Under the pieces are notes generated by a model. The model was not told the origin of the DNA, did not search any database, and saw only the letters and a list, made by a program, of their open reading frames with translations. The translations under genes and the position numbers were made by a program. Shown here piece by piece: positions 44,020 to 62,889 of a stretch of DNA of 64,000 bases. Numbering within the stretch: the first letter of the stretch is position 1; each line of letters begins with the position of its first letter. This stretch comes from Cacajao melanocephalus. Taxonomy: Eukaryota; Chordata; Mammalia; Primates; Pitheciidae. The DNA is taken from NCBI GenBank assembly GCA_963573385.1, contig CAUYLG010048178.1, positions 62,001 to 126,000 of the forward strand, in the 5' to 3' direction.

Positions 44020-44220
44020 ATAGTGGTTAAGAGCACAGAGTGGGAAATCGGGCAGATTTGTGTTCAGGTTCATAGTTCGTGACTTCTCTGTATGACACTG
44101 GGTAAATTGCTTCACCTCTTGCAGCCTTTGTTTCTAGATCTGTAGAATGGGGTTTGGAGACTTAGATTGGGATAATGCATGTAATACTCTATAAATTGTG
44201 GCCATTTTTCTAAAGTACTT
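44020..44220 (+). repeat. MIR, nearly full length
   Basis: Sense MIR: catagtggttaagagcacag, ggtaaattgcttcacctctt and gggataatgcatgtaatac. Confidence 0.8.
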
Positions 44221-44314
44221 ACCAGCACCATTGTTGGATGTGATCTTGTGAACTGGCCGGTAGAATGAATGAGTGTTGGTTTTAGGTGCAGCAGCAGGTC
44301 TTCCTGTGCTCTAT

Positions 44315-44842
44315 TTTTGTAACGGTTAATCTTGCATGTCCACTTGACTGGGCCACAGGGAGCCCTAATATTTGGCCAAACATTATTCTGGGTATGACTG
44401 TGAGAATGTTTTAGGAAGAGATTAACATTTGAATGGGTAGACTGAGTAAAGCAGATTGCCTTTCCTAACATGAGTGGGCCTCATTCACCCAGTTTAGGGT
44501 CTCAATAAAACAAAAATGCTAACCTTCCTTCCAGAGTAAAGGGATAACTCCTTCTGCCCAACTGCCTTGAGTGGGATCCTGGTCTTTTCCTGCCTCAGAC
44601 TCGAATTGAAACATAAGCTCTTACAGGTCTAAAGCCTGCCAGCTTTCAGACTAGAATTTACACTATTGGCTCTCCTGCTTTTCAGGCTTTTGGACTCCAA
44701 ATGGAACTATACTTTTGTTACTCCTGGGTCCCCAGCTTGCCAATTACAGATCTTGGGACTTCTCATTAGGATAAATCTTTCTATATTTTATATATATATA
44801 TCCCATTTGTCATGTTTCTCTGGAGAACCTGACTAAATCAAA
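44315..44842 (+). mobile_element. Solo LTR of an ancient ERVL element (MLT2-like)
   Basis: Starts tgtaacggttaatcttgcat and cacttgactgggccacaggg, and ends ctctggagaacctgactaa. This is the pattern of MLT2-type LTRs of the old ERVL group. No internal viral genes are present. The subfamily is assigned from memory. Confidence 0.65.
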
Positions 44843-44867
44843 TTTTAATAGCTATTCTCTTTAAATT

Positions 44868-45776
<909 letters not shown>

Positions 45777-45778
45777 AA

Positions 45779-46082
<304 letters not shown>

Positions 46083-46107
46083 GGCTGATAGATAAAAATT
46101 CACAATT

Positions 46108-46400
<293 letters not shown>

Positions 46401-47097
46401 AAAACAAAAAATCGTAATTAAGACAATCACAGTGACTAGACAAATATCAACCTAAGGACTGGTGGTGAGCATTAAATTCATACAGTTACACATAGAACTA
46501 AGACTGAGTGAGAGTTAAAAGAGAAAATATAGTGTGTAAAGGCCATATGTGTATTCAGTGTAGCTACAGAAATGGGGGGAGGATGGGGAGAGTGTATCCA
46601 AGATAAAATTTTAAGTGCTGTCAGTAAGTATATCAGTGATGGTAGTTTTACGTTATTCCAAGACTATTGTGTGCATGATGTAGGATAAAGTAGATTATTA
46701 ATTATATGATATTCTAATCATATCCTGCCCTGTGTCTTTGAGAACCAGGCTTTTTAGAGGGGAAGAAAGGAGATATAGATGTAATATAGAAAATGTTAAG
46801 TGAAAACCCTGTAGTTGGGCATTCTTCTCCCACGCTACATCTGCCTTCCCTTGTACCCATAGCCTTCATGTTCTTATACCTAGCGTGACATGGGCTCTAA
46901 CTTGCCCTTCCTTCTCTCCCCAGTTCCCACCCCCACTTGCTGTGTCTATAATACATGAAGTTGTCCACTGGCTAGAAGTGTTTGGACATCTTTTACTAGC
47001 CATACATGATGAAGCAGGGAAAGTAGGTCTGGAGAAAGAAAAGCTAGAAGCTGACTAGTGGAGAAAGGCTGCCTGATTCCTAACAATTTTCTTTCTT
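46401..47097. other. Unique spacer
   Basis: No gene or repeat recognised. Confidence 0.45.
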
Positions 47098-47238
47098 TCT
47101 TTTTTTTTTTTTTTAAGATTGGGTTTCACCATGGTGCCCAGGCTGGTCTTGAACTCCTGACCTCAGGTGATCCACCCACCTCGGCCCTCAGCCTCCCAAA
47201 GTGCTAGGATTACAGGCATGAGCCACTGCGCCCAGCCC
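47098..47238 (-). repeat. Partial Alu
   Basis: T-rich head joined directly to the last antisense arm (ttcaccatggtgcccaggct ... gcgcccagcccc). Confidence 0.85.
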
Positions 47239-47336
47239 CTAACAATTTTCTTAACACTGGTTCTACTCCCTTCCTGAGACCTGGCTACATTTCTGTCCTT
47301 GGCCTTTGTGTATTCTCACACTAAATTCCCCTTGTC

Positions 47337-47575
47337 TGGCCAGGCTCAGTGGCTCATGCCTGTAATCCCAGCACTTTGGGAGGCTGAGGCACGCGGATCA
47401 CAAGGTCAGGAGATCGAGACCAAAAAATACTAGCTGGGCATGGCAGCACTTGCCTGTAGCCTCAGCTACCCAGGAGGCTGAGAATCACTTGAACCCAGGA
47501 GGTTGCAGTGAGCCATGATTCCCCCACTGCATTCTAGCCTGGGTGACAGAGCAAGCCCTGTCTCAAAATAAAATA
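47337..47575 (+). repeat. Alu with internal deletion
   Basis: Left arm truncated at gagaccaaaaaatac, joined to the right arm; AAAAT tail. Confidence 0.88.
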
Positions 47576-47577
47576 AA

Positions 47578-47922
47578 TTTTTTTTTTTGAGACTGAGTCT
47601 CACTGTGTCGCCCAGGTTAGAGTGCAGTGGCACAATCTTGGCTCACTGCAACCTCTGCCCCCTGGGTTCAAGCAACCTCCCACCTCAGCCTCCTTAGAAG
47701 CTGGGACTGCAGGTGCGTGCCACTGCACCTGGCTAATTTTTTTGTGTATTTTTTTTTAGCACCACTTCCTTTATGGCTCCAATAATTTTTTTGTATTTTT
47801 AGTAGAGACAGGGTTTCACTATATTGGCCAGGCTAGTCTCGAACTCCTGACCTTGTGATCTGCCCACCTCGGCCTCCCAAAGTGCTGGGATTACAGGTGT
47901 TAGCCCCTGCGCCCAGCCTCGT
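47578..47922 (-). repeat. Alu with a small foreign insert
   Basis: Antisense Alu holding ~45 extra bases around gcaccacttcctttatggct at ~47760, bordered by repeated aattttttt. Confidence 0.88.
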
Positions 47923-47999
47923 TTTTCTTGTTTTTCTTTTTTTTAAGTAATAAAAGTTATAAGGTAATAATGGCAAGTGTATCCATACACATATATGTA

Positions 48000-48112
48000 A
48001 GCCCACACCTGTAAGCCCAGCACTTTGGGAGGCCAAGGCAGGAGGATTGCTTGAGGCCAGTTTGAGACCAGCCTGGGCAACATAGCAAGACTTTTGTCTT
48101 TATACATACACA
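48000..48112 (+). repeat. Partial Alu left arm
   Basis: gcccacacctgtaagcccag ... gcaacatagcaagac, ending in an AC-rich tail. Confidence 0.8.
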
Positions 48113-48559
48113 TACACATTAAAAAAAGATATTTGCAGATGCTAAAACCATAATATTCAAGCTGGGATTGAAGAAAGAGTACAGTGGAATCATTCCTCCA
48201 AATCTGGTATAGTCCCCACCAATTCCTTCAAAAAATGAAAGTGGTGAACAGGATTGATTGTCTTGAGCATGTGCTGCACAGAAGAGGTCTTGCTATAAAC
48301 TTTAAGGTCCTGTGTTGACAAGGAAGTCGAGACAGATGAAAAGAGGTTGGAGACAGCATTGTGAAAGCAAGACCCTGAGGCTTACAGAGAGGGCAGCCAA
48401 AGGGTGGCACCTTTTGGACATGCCTACTGTCCCATGACCCAACCAGCCAAGCCCAGCACCCACACCTTGCTCAGGCCCCCAAAAGTAGAAAGAACCCACT
48501 CCCATCTAACAGTCTAGAGACCCAGTCTTCTTGGACCCAGCCCTGAGCTAAAACCAAAA
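48113..48559. other. Unique spacer
   Basis: Nothing recognised. Confidence 0.4.
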
Positions 48560-48800
48560 TGTAAATTTTGGCCTGGTCAGGTGGCGGGGTGATTGCTGGA
48601 GGCCAGGAGTTCAAGACCAGCCTGGCAACATAATGAGGCCCTGTCTCTACACATGGTGGCTTGTCCCAGCTACTCGGAAGGCTGAAGTGGGAAGTGGCTT
48701 GAGCCTGGGAGGTTGAATCTGCAATGAGCTCTGATGGTACCACTGCACTCCAGTCTCCATGACAAAGTGAGACCTTGACTCTAAAAAAAATTTTTTTTTT
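48560..48800 (+). repeat. Partial Alu
   Basis: Shortened left arm (ggcctggtcaggtggcgggg) plus right arm to gaccttgactctaaaa. Confidence 0.82.
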
Positions 48801-49204
48801 AATGTAGATTCTGGCTGCTTTGTGTGGACCCTCTCCACTGCAACTCTCCTGGCCCTCTAAGGGTCTTTCTCCTACTCTCCTTCAGGCCAACTCCTTTTTC
48901 TGGAAGCACCATTTGCAGGTGAGTAAATTTAAATATCTGAATTACCTCTGCAAGGGCTGTAAGTACTTACATTATCTCTAACTCCTGTTAGAAGGATTCC
49001 TGACTTGCACCCAGTAGGGAAGTTTTGTAATTGTAATTTGTCACTGTCCCCACTCTTCTGCCAGGGGGTCCTTTCCACATCTCTCTGTGCAGCCCAGGCT
49101 GGAGGCTGTCATCTGCCTGTGGAAATAGGCAGGGTCATCTACCCACAGGCGTGCTGCCTTGACTCAGTTGCCTCATTCATCTCTCCTGGAGACATGGAAA
49201 CATT
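48801..49204. other. Unique spacer
   Basis: Nothing recognised. Confidence 0.4.
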
Positions 49205-49560
49205 GGTATTTTCCCTCCAGCCTTACTGAGGTATAACTGACAAAAATGGTATATACTTAAGGTGTACAACATCATGTTTTGGTATTTATATACATTGTGA
49301 AGTGATTAATGCAATCAAGCTAATGAACATATCCATCGCCTCATATAGTTACGTGTGTGTGTATGTATATGTGTGTGTGTGTGTGTATGTGTGTGTGTTG
49401 AAAATGTTTAAGATCTACTCTTTCTTAGATGACACAGCCTTGGGAGACCAAAAAAAAAAAAAAAGATCTACTCTCAGCAAATTTCAAGTATTACGCATTA
49501 TTATTATTCTAGTTACCATGTTGTACATTACAGACATCAGTATTTGTTAAAGTGAATCTG
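49205..49560 (-). repeat. L1 3' fragment with (TG)n
   Basis: ttactgaggtataactgaca, aggtgtacaacatcatgttt and agctaatgaacatatccatc match old L1 3' sequence. A (TG)n lies at ~49351-49400 and a micro-insertion at 49422-49464. Confidence 0.75.
49422..49464 (+). mobile_element. Micro-retroinsertion (28 nt plus poly(A))
   Basis: A 28-nt segment plus ~A14 inserted in the L1 fragment, bounded by the perfect duplication aagatctactct at 49410-49421 and 49463-49474. The source RNA is not recognised. Confidence 0.72.
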
Positions 49561-49563
49561 TAG

Positions 49564-49872
<309 letters not shown>

Positions 49873-49887
49873 CTATAATAAACGTGG

Positions 49888-50059
49888 TGTGGTTTTTTTT
49901 TTTTTTTTTTTTTTGACAAAGTATCTGTTACCCAGAATGGATTGCAATGATGTGATATCGGCTCACTGCATCCTCTGCCTCCCAGGTTCAGGCAATTCCT
50001 GCCTCAGCCTCCCGAGTAGCTATGACTACAGGTGCGTGCTACCATGCCTGGCTAACTTT
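49888..50059 (-). repeat. Alu, truncated
   Basis: T20 head and one antisense arm ending catgcctggctaac. Confidence 0.88.
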
Positions 50060-51588
50060 CTTAAACCCAAGGAGGAGCTTACAGATGGGGAGAAGCAAAT
50101 ACCTGATATATGAATAACCGTCACTGTCAAATAACTGTCCCTGAAAACTCTTCCCTTTAATATATGCTCAGCCTATGCCTATGAATGTATATGTTCAAGT
50201 GTGCCCAAAGCCGTTTTTAAGTACCAGCACTCTTAGTGCGAGGCATGGCTGGTGTCAGTATGATGTGCCGTTGAGATATTTGCCTTAACGAATACCAGTT
50301 GTAGTTTCAGACATTCTCTGTTCTCCTGACATGTATTTCAACTTTTCAGGATCTGTTTTCTGGTTACAAAGGATAAAATAAAAGGGGTGCCTGCCACTGA
50401 AACAGAAACTTCAGGTATCAGAAGTTAGGGTCAGAAGATTTTTGGCATGTGCACACAGATCAGGAAAGTGTGCTAATTCCTATTCAGTACCAAGTGAATG
50501 TTGTCAGTGTCTTCAAATTGGTCAAAATGTCTCAAGTATTGAGATCCAGAATGACTGAAATAATCTCCTGCTTCTGACATGATCAAGTATCAAAGTGTGG
50601 GTTTCAGTGTATGTTTCAGTTCCCAAATCTCCCATTGCCTCATTTTTCTAATTTGTAAATTGAGTGAATGCTGCATGCCTGTGTTTAGCAGACCTTGCCT
50701 CATGGTTTTGAAGCGATCTCCGTGCTATTTGACGTATCACAGGCAATGGTGGTGAGACGTGGGTGCTGATACATGGAGCGAGTCAGGAGTTCTGATGTGT
50801 ATATCCATCACAGCGATTAGTCTCTTTTTATGCCACTTCCTGTTCCGAGTAGATCCAAGGGCTAAAAATGCCCCTGTGTCAAAAATTGTCTACCAAACCA
50901 TCTGTACATACAGATCGTGCTGTGTAGGTTTACAGGTGCGTACCCAAAATGAAGACCATTTGTCTTGTTGCTGTCATGATATATGTAGCATTCCTACCAG
51001 AATCAATGCTCCACAGATTCATTAAGAGGGGCACCGATTGTGTTTTAGTATATGGGTTTCCTATGGACAAACAGGGGCTCTCTTTCCATTGAAATATGGT
51101 TTTCGCCTCAGTGAATCCTAATACAGTGGTTTCAACTTCACAATTGCATGCACTAATAGAATACCCAAGCTTCTAGAAAGAGTTGTGTATATGCATTGTC
51201 TCCATTTCTGAACTTCCTATTCATTCCTCAACTCCAGCCCCCATCACGCCATAGAATCATTTTCCCCATGATCACCAACGACCTCTGACTCACTAGATCC
51301 AGTGGGCATCTTAGGCTTTGTTCTTGACCTCCCAGCAGGATTCAGCCCTGAGTGAGAATCACACTGTCTCTGCTGAAATACCCTCCTCCCTTAGCTTTCT
51401 GGACAGCCCCTCTGCTAGTGTTGTTCTTCATTCTCTGACCCCTCCCTACTCCTCTGGCCCTTTTGTGGGCTAATTTCCTACATTCAGTCGCTGTATGTTG
51501 AGGCTTGTCAAGGTCTTCCCCAGGCCCCTTTCTCTTACTGTATGTTTTCCCCAGCTCTCTCATTCTTGCCCAATGTTTCCTTTTTCTT
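50060..51588. other. Alu-free unclassified island
   Basis: About 1.5 kb without any recognisable repeat, with a fair number of scattered CpGs at 50.2-51.1 kb. The longest frame (50759-51025, 88 codons) matches no protein I know. It could be a retrocopy of an untranslated region or simply unique DNA. Confidence 0.4.
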
Positions 51589-51876
51589 CTCTTTTTTAGA
51601 GATGAAGTCTCACTTTGTCACCCAGGCTGGAGTGCAGAGGTGCAATAATAACTCACTGCAGTCTCCAACTCCTGGCCTCAAGCAGTCCTTCCTCAGCCTC
51701 CTGAGTACTGGGACCACAGGTGTGCATCACCACACCTGTTTTATGTTGTTGTTTTTGTAGAAGTGGGGTCTTGCTTTGTTGCCCAAACTGGCCTCAAACT
51801 ACTGGCTTCAAGCAACCCTCCTGTCTCAGCCTCCCAAAATGTTGGAATTACAGGCGTGAGCCACCATGCCCAGCCA
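51589..51876 (-). repeat. Alu, old
   Basis: Short T head (cttttttagagatgaagtct) and two antisense arms, ending catgcccagcc. Confidence 0.9.
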
Positions 51877-52076
51877 AATGCCTGATGTTTCAAGTACCAT
51901 ATATGCCATTGATCTCAAATACAGATCTGTAGCCCAGGGCTCACCCTCTATGTTACAGAGTCATGTATCTGGACGCTAATTAGCACCACCACGTAGGCTT
52001 CTCAGAGGTACTTAGAATTAGACATGTTCAAAATTCTTTTTTTTCCCCAAGAAAAAGGAGTAGAGGAGGAAGTGTG

Positions 52077-52780
<704 letters not shown>

Positions 52781-52851
52781 GAAGGGAAAGAGGAGAAAAG
52801 GGAAGGGGAAGGAAAGATGCAAATAAAACAACAAGCAAGCCTTGCTTTTTA

Positions 52852-53177
<326 letters not shown>

Positions 53178-53269
53178 TGAACAAGACCTCTATTCATCCA
53201 GTTCCACAGGCCACACACCTGGGAATCTTGCTTAACCCCTTTTTCTCCCCATGTTCCAGTTAGTCATCA

Positions 53270-53900
53270 GTCTTGTTTTATGTTCAAGATGCCTCCACTT
53301 CTCTATATCTCTACTCCATCTCTCTAGTGCCACAATTAAGGTGATGACTAACATTGTCTTGTGTCTGAACTATTGCAATAGCCTTCTTTCTATCTCCTTA
53401 TATCTCCATTGTCCCATTCCAGCCCAAGTCTGCTTACATCCTTCAATAGCTCCACTCTTAGGATAAAGACTTATATACTCAGCACAGCTGTAGTATAAAC
53501 ACCTACATACTCAGCACAGCCGTAGACCCTGTATGGTCCACCCTGTCTTCCTGTCTGACCTCCACTTCCTAAAAAAACTTTCTCTAGCCACATAAGCCTT
53601 TCTGGTATTCAGTTACACCTGCTCCCCTGCCCACCACAGAGCCTCTGTACATGCTGTTGCCTCTGAAATGCTTTCCCTCCCCTGCTTCTACTTTGCATTG
53701 GCTGGTTAACTCCTTCTCATCCTTCAGACCTTCTCAATTGTCAGTTCCTCAGGGGAGCCTCCTTGACCCCATCCAGTAGATAAGTTGGCCTGCCATAAGC
53801 TCTCACGGTGAGATGTACCTCATCTTTATGGCCCTCCTGTCTATCTGTGATTATATACCTCTTAGGGCAATTATTTAATTAATGGCTGGCTCCCAGTTAG
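53270..53900 (+). repeat. L2 fragment
   Basis: gagcctctgtacatgctgtt, gctggttaactccttctcat, aggggagcctccttgacccc and tctatctgtgattatatac follow sense L2. Confidence 0.65.
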
Positions 53901-54042
53901 CCAATTAATTTCAAGGGGATACAGACCATATATCCAATTCTGCTTCCTTTATACCTTTAGGTTAGCTGTTACAAAAACTGAGAATGTTAAAACTGTTGAA
54001 TGATAAAAGTGGTTCTTCGATTTTGCTTTAAAAAAGTACTTT

Positions 54043-55813
<1,771 letters not shown>

Positions 55814-55939
55814 TAGCATCTTCTCTGCCATTTCCCCAAGACACACAGTGGGCCTCTGGAAAAAAGACATTTTTCATAGACAGTTCTGTCGCCCCAGACC
55901 TCAAGGCGACCCTAGTGTAATCCTTGGACACTCTCCCCT

Positions 55940-56255
55940 ATGCTGAGGCTTCTTCACTATATCCCCATTCTATCATGTACTCTATGTACTCATTACTTTC
56001 TCTGGGCAGCCTCCTTTGACCTGCAGACCAGATCCGATCTCTTTAGTTTGCTCCCTGATCACTGTGTCCTTCTCCTCTGTAGCTTTTACCACAGCTTATA
56101 ATTCTATATTTGATGCATATCTATATCCCCCTTTAGAAGATGAGGTCATCAAAGGCAGCAATTCTGTATTTTTTGCCCCCCACTGCATCCCCAGCATGCT
56201 GTTCATTTGGTCCATGGTAGGGCTCAGTGAGTATTTGTTGAAGGAGTGAATGAAC
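55940..56255 (+). repeat. L2 3' end
   Basis: gatgaggtcatcaaaggcag, ccccactgcatccccagcat and gagtatttgttgaaggagtg match the sense L2 end. Confidence 0.75.
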
Positions 56256-57004
56256 TATAATTCACTTCATTACGTGTCAGTCTTTTGAAAACCTTTATCT
56301 TCAATAAACCCATTTCTCTATAATGGCAAGTAAAACATTTTTGGAGCTGGTCATTAATCAGCATGCATTGCATGTCTGAGCACCACAATATTTTTATACT
56401 TATGGGTTTGATAGTCCAACCACATAGTTTATTAAAGTATTTCTTTCAGGGTTATAAAAACACTTCATTACTGGCTTGGGGGCAACCTGGCTCTGAGGGA
56501 AAGGGTCATGTTACAATACTATAGATAGGTAAAGATACCAGTGCCAGGCAGGGAGGAGGCTGTGAGGATGTCCAGCTCCTGCTTGGCGATACTACTTCTT
56601 CCCCTTCAGTTTTGCAGATTGCAGAGGGCTTGAAGAAGGGACATAGGCAGTTCTAGCACCAAGTGGCAGGTATTCCTACAATCCCCAAAGTTATGAGGGG
56701 GCTCTTTGGAGGGGGTCTCAGAATGGGACTGTGTGGTTTGACTTAAGATATTTCCGGGTTTGCTTTGTAGTTTGTCAAGTCATCATACTGTATGCTACTG
56801 GCAGATGATATGTTCAACTAAAAACGATAACAAAGCAGTTGTGATGTAGAAGGATGAGGCTAGACTTGGAGTCAGAACCATCATCTGGTTCATTGGTTCT
56901 TGGCAATATTGAGAATGAACCCTTGTGGAATGGAAGGAGAAGCTCCTGGGAAGCAGTGTGCAAAGGTGAAAAGCGTCTTGTTGCCAAGGCAATAACCATT
57001 CACT
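56256..57004. other. Unique spacer
   Basis: Nothing recognised. Confidence 0.4.
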
Positions 57005-57091
57005 TCCATGGAGCACTGGCCATGGGCAGGCGCTGTTCTGAGCACTTTGCATGCATTATCTCATTTAACCCCACAGTAACCTATGAGGGTT

Positions 57092-57713
57092 TTTTTTTTT
57101 AATTTCTCCTTTTTTCTTTTTTAGAGACAGGGTGTTTGTCATCTAAACTGGAATGCACTGGTTTGATGATAGCTCATGTAGTCTCAAACTCCTGGGCTCA
57201 AATCATCCTCCCACCTCAGCCTCCTGAATAACAGGGACTACACATGTATGTCACCATGTCCGGCTAAGTTGGATTCTTTGTTTGTTTGTGGCAAGAGTCT
57301 TGCTCTGTCATCCAGGCTGGAGTGATATGGTGCAATCTCAGCTCACTGTAACCTCCACCTCCTGGGTTCAAGAAAGTCTCCTGTCTCAGCCTCACAAGCA
57401 GCTGGAATTATAGGCACATACCACCACACCCAGCTAATTTTCATATTTTTAGTAGAGACAGGGTTTCACCATGTTGGCCAGGCTCGTCTCAAACTCCTGA
57501 CCTCAGGTGATCCACCTGCCTTGGCCTCCCAAAGTGCTGGGATTACAGGTGTGAGGCACCGTGCCCGGCCTTTATTATTATTTTTTTTTTAATTCTTGTA
57601 GAGACAGGTCTTGCTATGTTACCCAGGCTGGTCTCAGATTCCTGGGCTCAAGTATTCCTCCTGCCTCAGACTTCTGAGTCCCTGGGATTATAGATGAGAG
57701 CCACTGACCTGGC
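57092..57713 (-). repeat. Old Alu split by a younger Alu
   Basis: Antisense pieces 57092-57268 and 57571-57713. Confidence 0.85.
57272..57570 (-). repeat. Alu nested in Alu
   Basis: (TTTG)n head and two antisense arms ending cgtgcccggcc. Confidence 0.92.
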
Positions 57714-57859
57714 CAATGAGGGTTCTTATTATCATAATTTTCCATAATGAAGCCAAGTGTCAGAGTGAAAAAAATGTGCCTGAGATAACACAGCTAATAA
57801 ATGTCAGAGCCAGGACTTGAAGCTAGTTCTGTTGGACTCATCAAGCCGCTTAATCTTGG

Positions 57860-58025
57860 GGTACACTGGTTATCAGGTAATTTGGATTCAAGCCCTGGCT
57901 CTTCCATTATGGCTGTGTGTCTTTATCATATTTCTGTGAAAACATTATGTGTAAAATGTGAATAATAATACCTATGGCAGAATATTTCTACAAAGATTAA
58001 ATGAGACAGTGTGGATGAATGCTTT
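57860..58025 (+). repeat. MIR
   Basis: aatttggattcaagccctgg, gtgaataataatacctatgg and agattaaatgagacagtgtg match sense MIR. Confidence 0.75.
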
Positions 58026-58354
58026 AGAACGGCACTGTCTGATAAGCAGCCGTTAGCCACATGCGGCAGCCATTAGCCACATGAACTTGGAATGTGGCTA
58101 GTCTGAATTGAGATGTTTTGTAAGTGTAAAAACATACACTGGACTTTGAATACTTACTGGGGAAAAATGTAAAATATCTCAATTTTTCTATATTGAATAC
58201 ATGTTGAAATGATATTTTGGATATACTGGGTTAAATAAAATATATTACTAAAATTAATTTCACCTGTTCCTTTTTAGTTTTTAAACGTGGTTACTAGAAA
58301 TTTAAAATTACATATGTGACTCACCTTACATTTCTATGGTACAGCACTGCTCTG
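58026..58354. mobile_element. Old nonautonomous DNA transposon with inverted ends
   Basis: Begins ggcactgtctgataagcag and ends ctatggtacagcactgct; the end reversed gives agcagtgctgtaccatag, an approximate inverted match. gttagccacatgcggcag and ccattagccacatg are typical internal sequence. The family is not named with confidence. Confidence 0.6.
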
Positions 58355-59619
58355 GAGCCCTATAAATATGATTTATTATTGTTATGGTAATTTCTTTTTT
58401 GTTATGGTAATTTCACTCAGAACAGTATTCCATTTCATCACTGAGGTCAGCACCTAGACTGAGTCTTTCATAGAATGAGTCCCCATTATTCTATAAATAT
58501 GAGTTTTAGCATATAAAAAAACTATAAGTATTCCTCTATTGAATCTAGTCCTTCTCATGTGTATTTTATTTTTGTTTTTAAAATATACAGGGTCTTCCAA
58601 GGAGACAGAAGTCCCTATGTCTGAAGAAATTAACCCACTCAAATATATAAATGACAGTTTAAAACATTCTGACCCACATACTTTATTTAGATAACTGGAG
58701 AGTAACCTTCATCTTGTGGAGCACAGAATCACTTTTCCCTTGCACATGGTGGAAATAATTCCCTTTTCCACCCACATTACTTACAAAATGTTGCATATTG
58801 CAATTCAAAATAAGGTCTGAATCATTACTGTTTCAAACCACTATCTGTGAAAGCATATCACTTTAATGCATGCTTAAAGTTTGTGTTCTTACTTTGACCC
58901 ATCATTCCAGCCTGGATACTTTTGGATCCTGATTTTCTTAGTGAACATCATACTATCCCTTTCTACCTTATGTTTGTATGCAAATTTTATTTTAGACTTT
59001 CTGTTGTTCTTTCAGGTCACTAAATGATAAAAGAAGACATGGTTAAAGATAGACCAGTTAACTAAATTCTAATCTCCATAAGGACAGAGGGCTTAAATTT
59101 ACATACCTGAAATAGAGGACTGGTCTACATTCCACATTGAAGTTAAATTCCAAGAAAATGCATTTACGATGAAAGGATGTTTGGTTTTCTTTAGGGTAAC
59201 ACTGGGTATTGTAACCCATAATCCCAACACCTAAGAGGTTTAATATAACAAGTTTATTTCTACCACCGTAACAGTCTAGTGCTAACATTCCTGATCAGTT
59301 GGGTGCCTTTCCTCTTCTAGTGATGCAGGCCCAGGTGATTCCCCATCACATAGCTCCATTATCCCTTTGGCTTTGTCATCCATGCAGCCAATCAGTAAAG
59401 AGAGAACTTGGAGAAGGCACACATATTTCTTTAAACTGGCCTGCAAGTGGCACACAATTACTTCTGTTCACATTCCGTCATGTGAATTTATCACTTGGCC
59501 CCACCTAGACACAAGGGGGGCGGGAAGGACATTTCCTGGATGGGAAGCTTTTTCCTAGCAATACTCTATGCTACAAAGAGGAGCATAAAGTCTGGTAAAC
59601 AGCTCCTCCATCTCTGCGA
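58355..59619. other. AT-rich spacer
   Basis: No gene or clear repeat family recognised. Confidence 0.4.
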
Positions 59620-59812
59620 TAACTTTTTTTTTTTCTTTTTTAAGCTGAAGTCTTACTCTGTCTCCCACACTGGAGTGCCATGGAGCAGTCTAGGCTCACT
59701 GCAACCTCTGTCTCCCAGGTTAAAGCAATTCTCCTGCCTAAGCCTCCTGAGTAGCTGAGACCACAGGTGTGTGCCACTGTACCCGGCTAATTTTTTGTAT
59801 TTTTAATAGAAT
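59620..59812 (-). repeat. Alu, truncated
   Basis: T-rich head and one antisense arm, stopping at gtatttttaatagaatg. Confidence 0.88.
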
Positions 59813-60539
<727 letters not shown>

Positions 60540-60699
60540 CTAAATTGATATATCCCCATGTCTTTAGTTCTGAATCTGCTGTCCAGGTCTGAATCTGGTT
60601 ATTGGCTAAGGAATTAAATTTGTTTTTTATGTTAATTAGAACATAAGAAAAGTATCTTTTAAAAATCTGAGTATGGACATTTGTTTAAAAAGGCAGTCA

Positions 60700-61297
<598 letters not shown>

Positions 61298-61423
61298 TTC
61301 CCTTAGATCATATTATCATATCATATGCTTATTTATCGTATGTAATAATGTAGGGTAGGAGTAGGGATCAAATTATGCAATAAATACTTCGTTTTATATA
61401 GTCTTAAACAAATATAACATGTT

Positions 61424-61807
<384 letters not shown>

Positions 61808-61831
61808 CTATGACTAAACTCCAGCAGCCAC

Positions 61832-61835
61832 AGAA

Positions 61836-61866
<31 letters not shown>

Positions 61867-61900
61867 AAGAAAGAAAGAAAAGAAAGAAAAAGGAAAAGAG
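61832..61900. repeat. (GA)n/(GAAA)n purine microsatellite
   Basis: About 14 GA units followed by GAAA units. Confidence 0.95.
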
Positions 61901-62589
61901 AAAGCTGGACATATTTAACACACTAAAAAGAAAAGCTTTCCTGCATGGAAAGAATACTATAAGCAAAGTCAAAAGACAATGTAAAATTTGTGGAGATATT
62001 TGCAACTTGTATCACAAAAACTTAATTTCTCTGTTACATGGGAATTCTAAGAAATAAACAAAAATCGGAAACTAATAACCCAATACAAAATGAGTAAAGG
62101 ATATAAGAGTCTGTACACTGGGAAAAAAAACACAATGAGCTTTAAATATATGAAAAGATGTTCAGCCTCATTCATAAGATATGTATACATTAAAACTACA
62201 CTGAAAACCTTCATGAAAAGTTTGGCAAACATCCAAACCTTTGATAACGTAGTCTGTAGGTGAGGGCGTAGGAGGGCGATGTGAGACAGCCTCTGCAGAG
62301 AGCAATTTGACAATATGTCTCAAAACTGAAAATATACTTCCTTCCACCTAGCAGACTCTATTTTAGAAATTTACCATAGAGATAAATTTTTGTGCAAAAT
62401 GACATGTTATAATAGGTTATTTGATGCATTATTGTTTGTAATGGCAAAACATTCGAAACAACCTAAATGCCCACAGATAAAAGGACTGGATAATTACAGT
62501 ACATTCATACAATGAGATACTATCATATTATGAGAAAATTATTTTTTAATGAGACAGCTCTCTGTAAGCTGACATGAAGATTTTCATGT

Positions 62590-62882
62590 GGGCGAAGTGG
62601 CTAACCACCTATAATCTCAGCACTTTGGGAGGCCGAGGTGAGAGGACTGCTTGAAGCCAGAAGTTTGAGACCAGCCTGGGCAACAAAATGAGCCCCATCT
62701 CTACAAAAAAAATAAAAATAGCTGGGCGTGGTGGTGCATTCATGTAGTCCCAGCTGCTAGAGAGGCTGAGGTGAGAGGATCCCTGGAGTCCAGGAGTTTA
62801 AGGTTACAGTGAGCTATGATCGTGCCAATGCACTCCAGCCTGGGCAACAGGTGAGACCTTGTCTCTACATAAATACATTTTA
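62590..62882 (+). repeat. Alu, old, in L1
   Basis: Diverged start (tgggcgaagtggctaaccac); two arms. Confidence 0.88.
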
Positions 62883-62889
62883 AAAATAA

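Larger units (their letters stand above)
57005..57840 (-). repeat. MIR split by nested Alus
   Basis: The left part is 57005-57090 (gcgctgttctgagcactttg) and the right part 57715-57840 (cataattttccataatgaag, cagctaataaatgtcagagc). atgagggtt is duplicated at the break. Confidence 0.78.
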
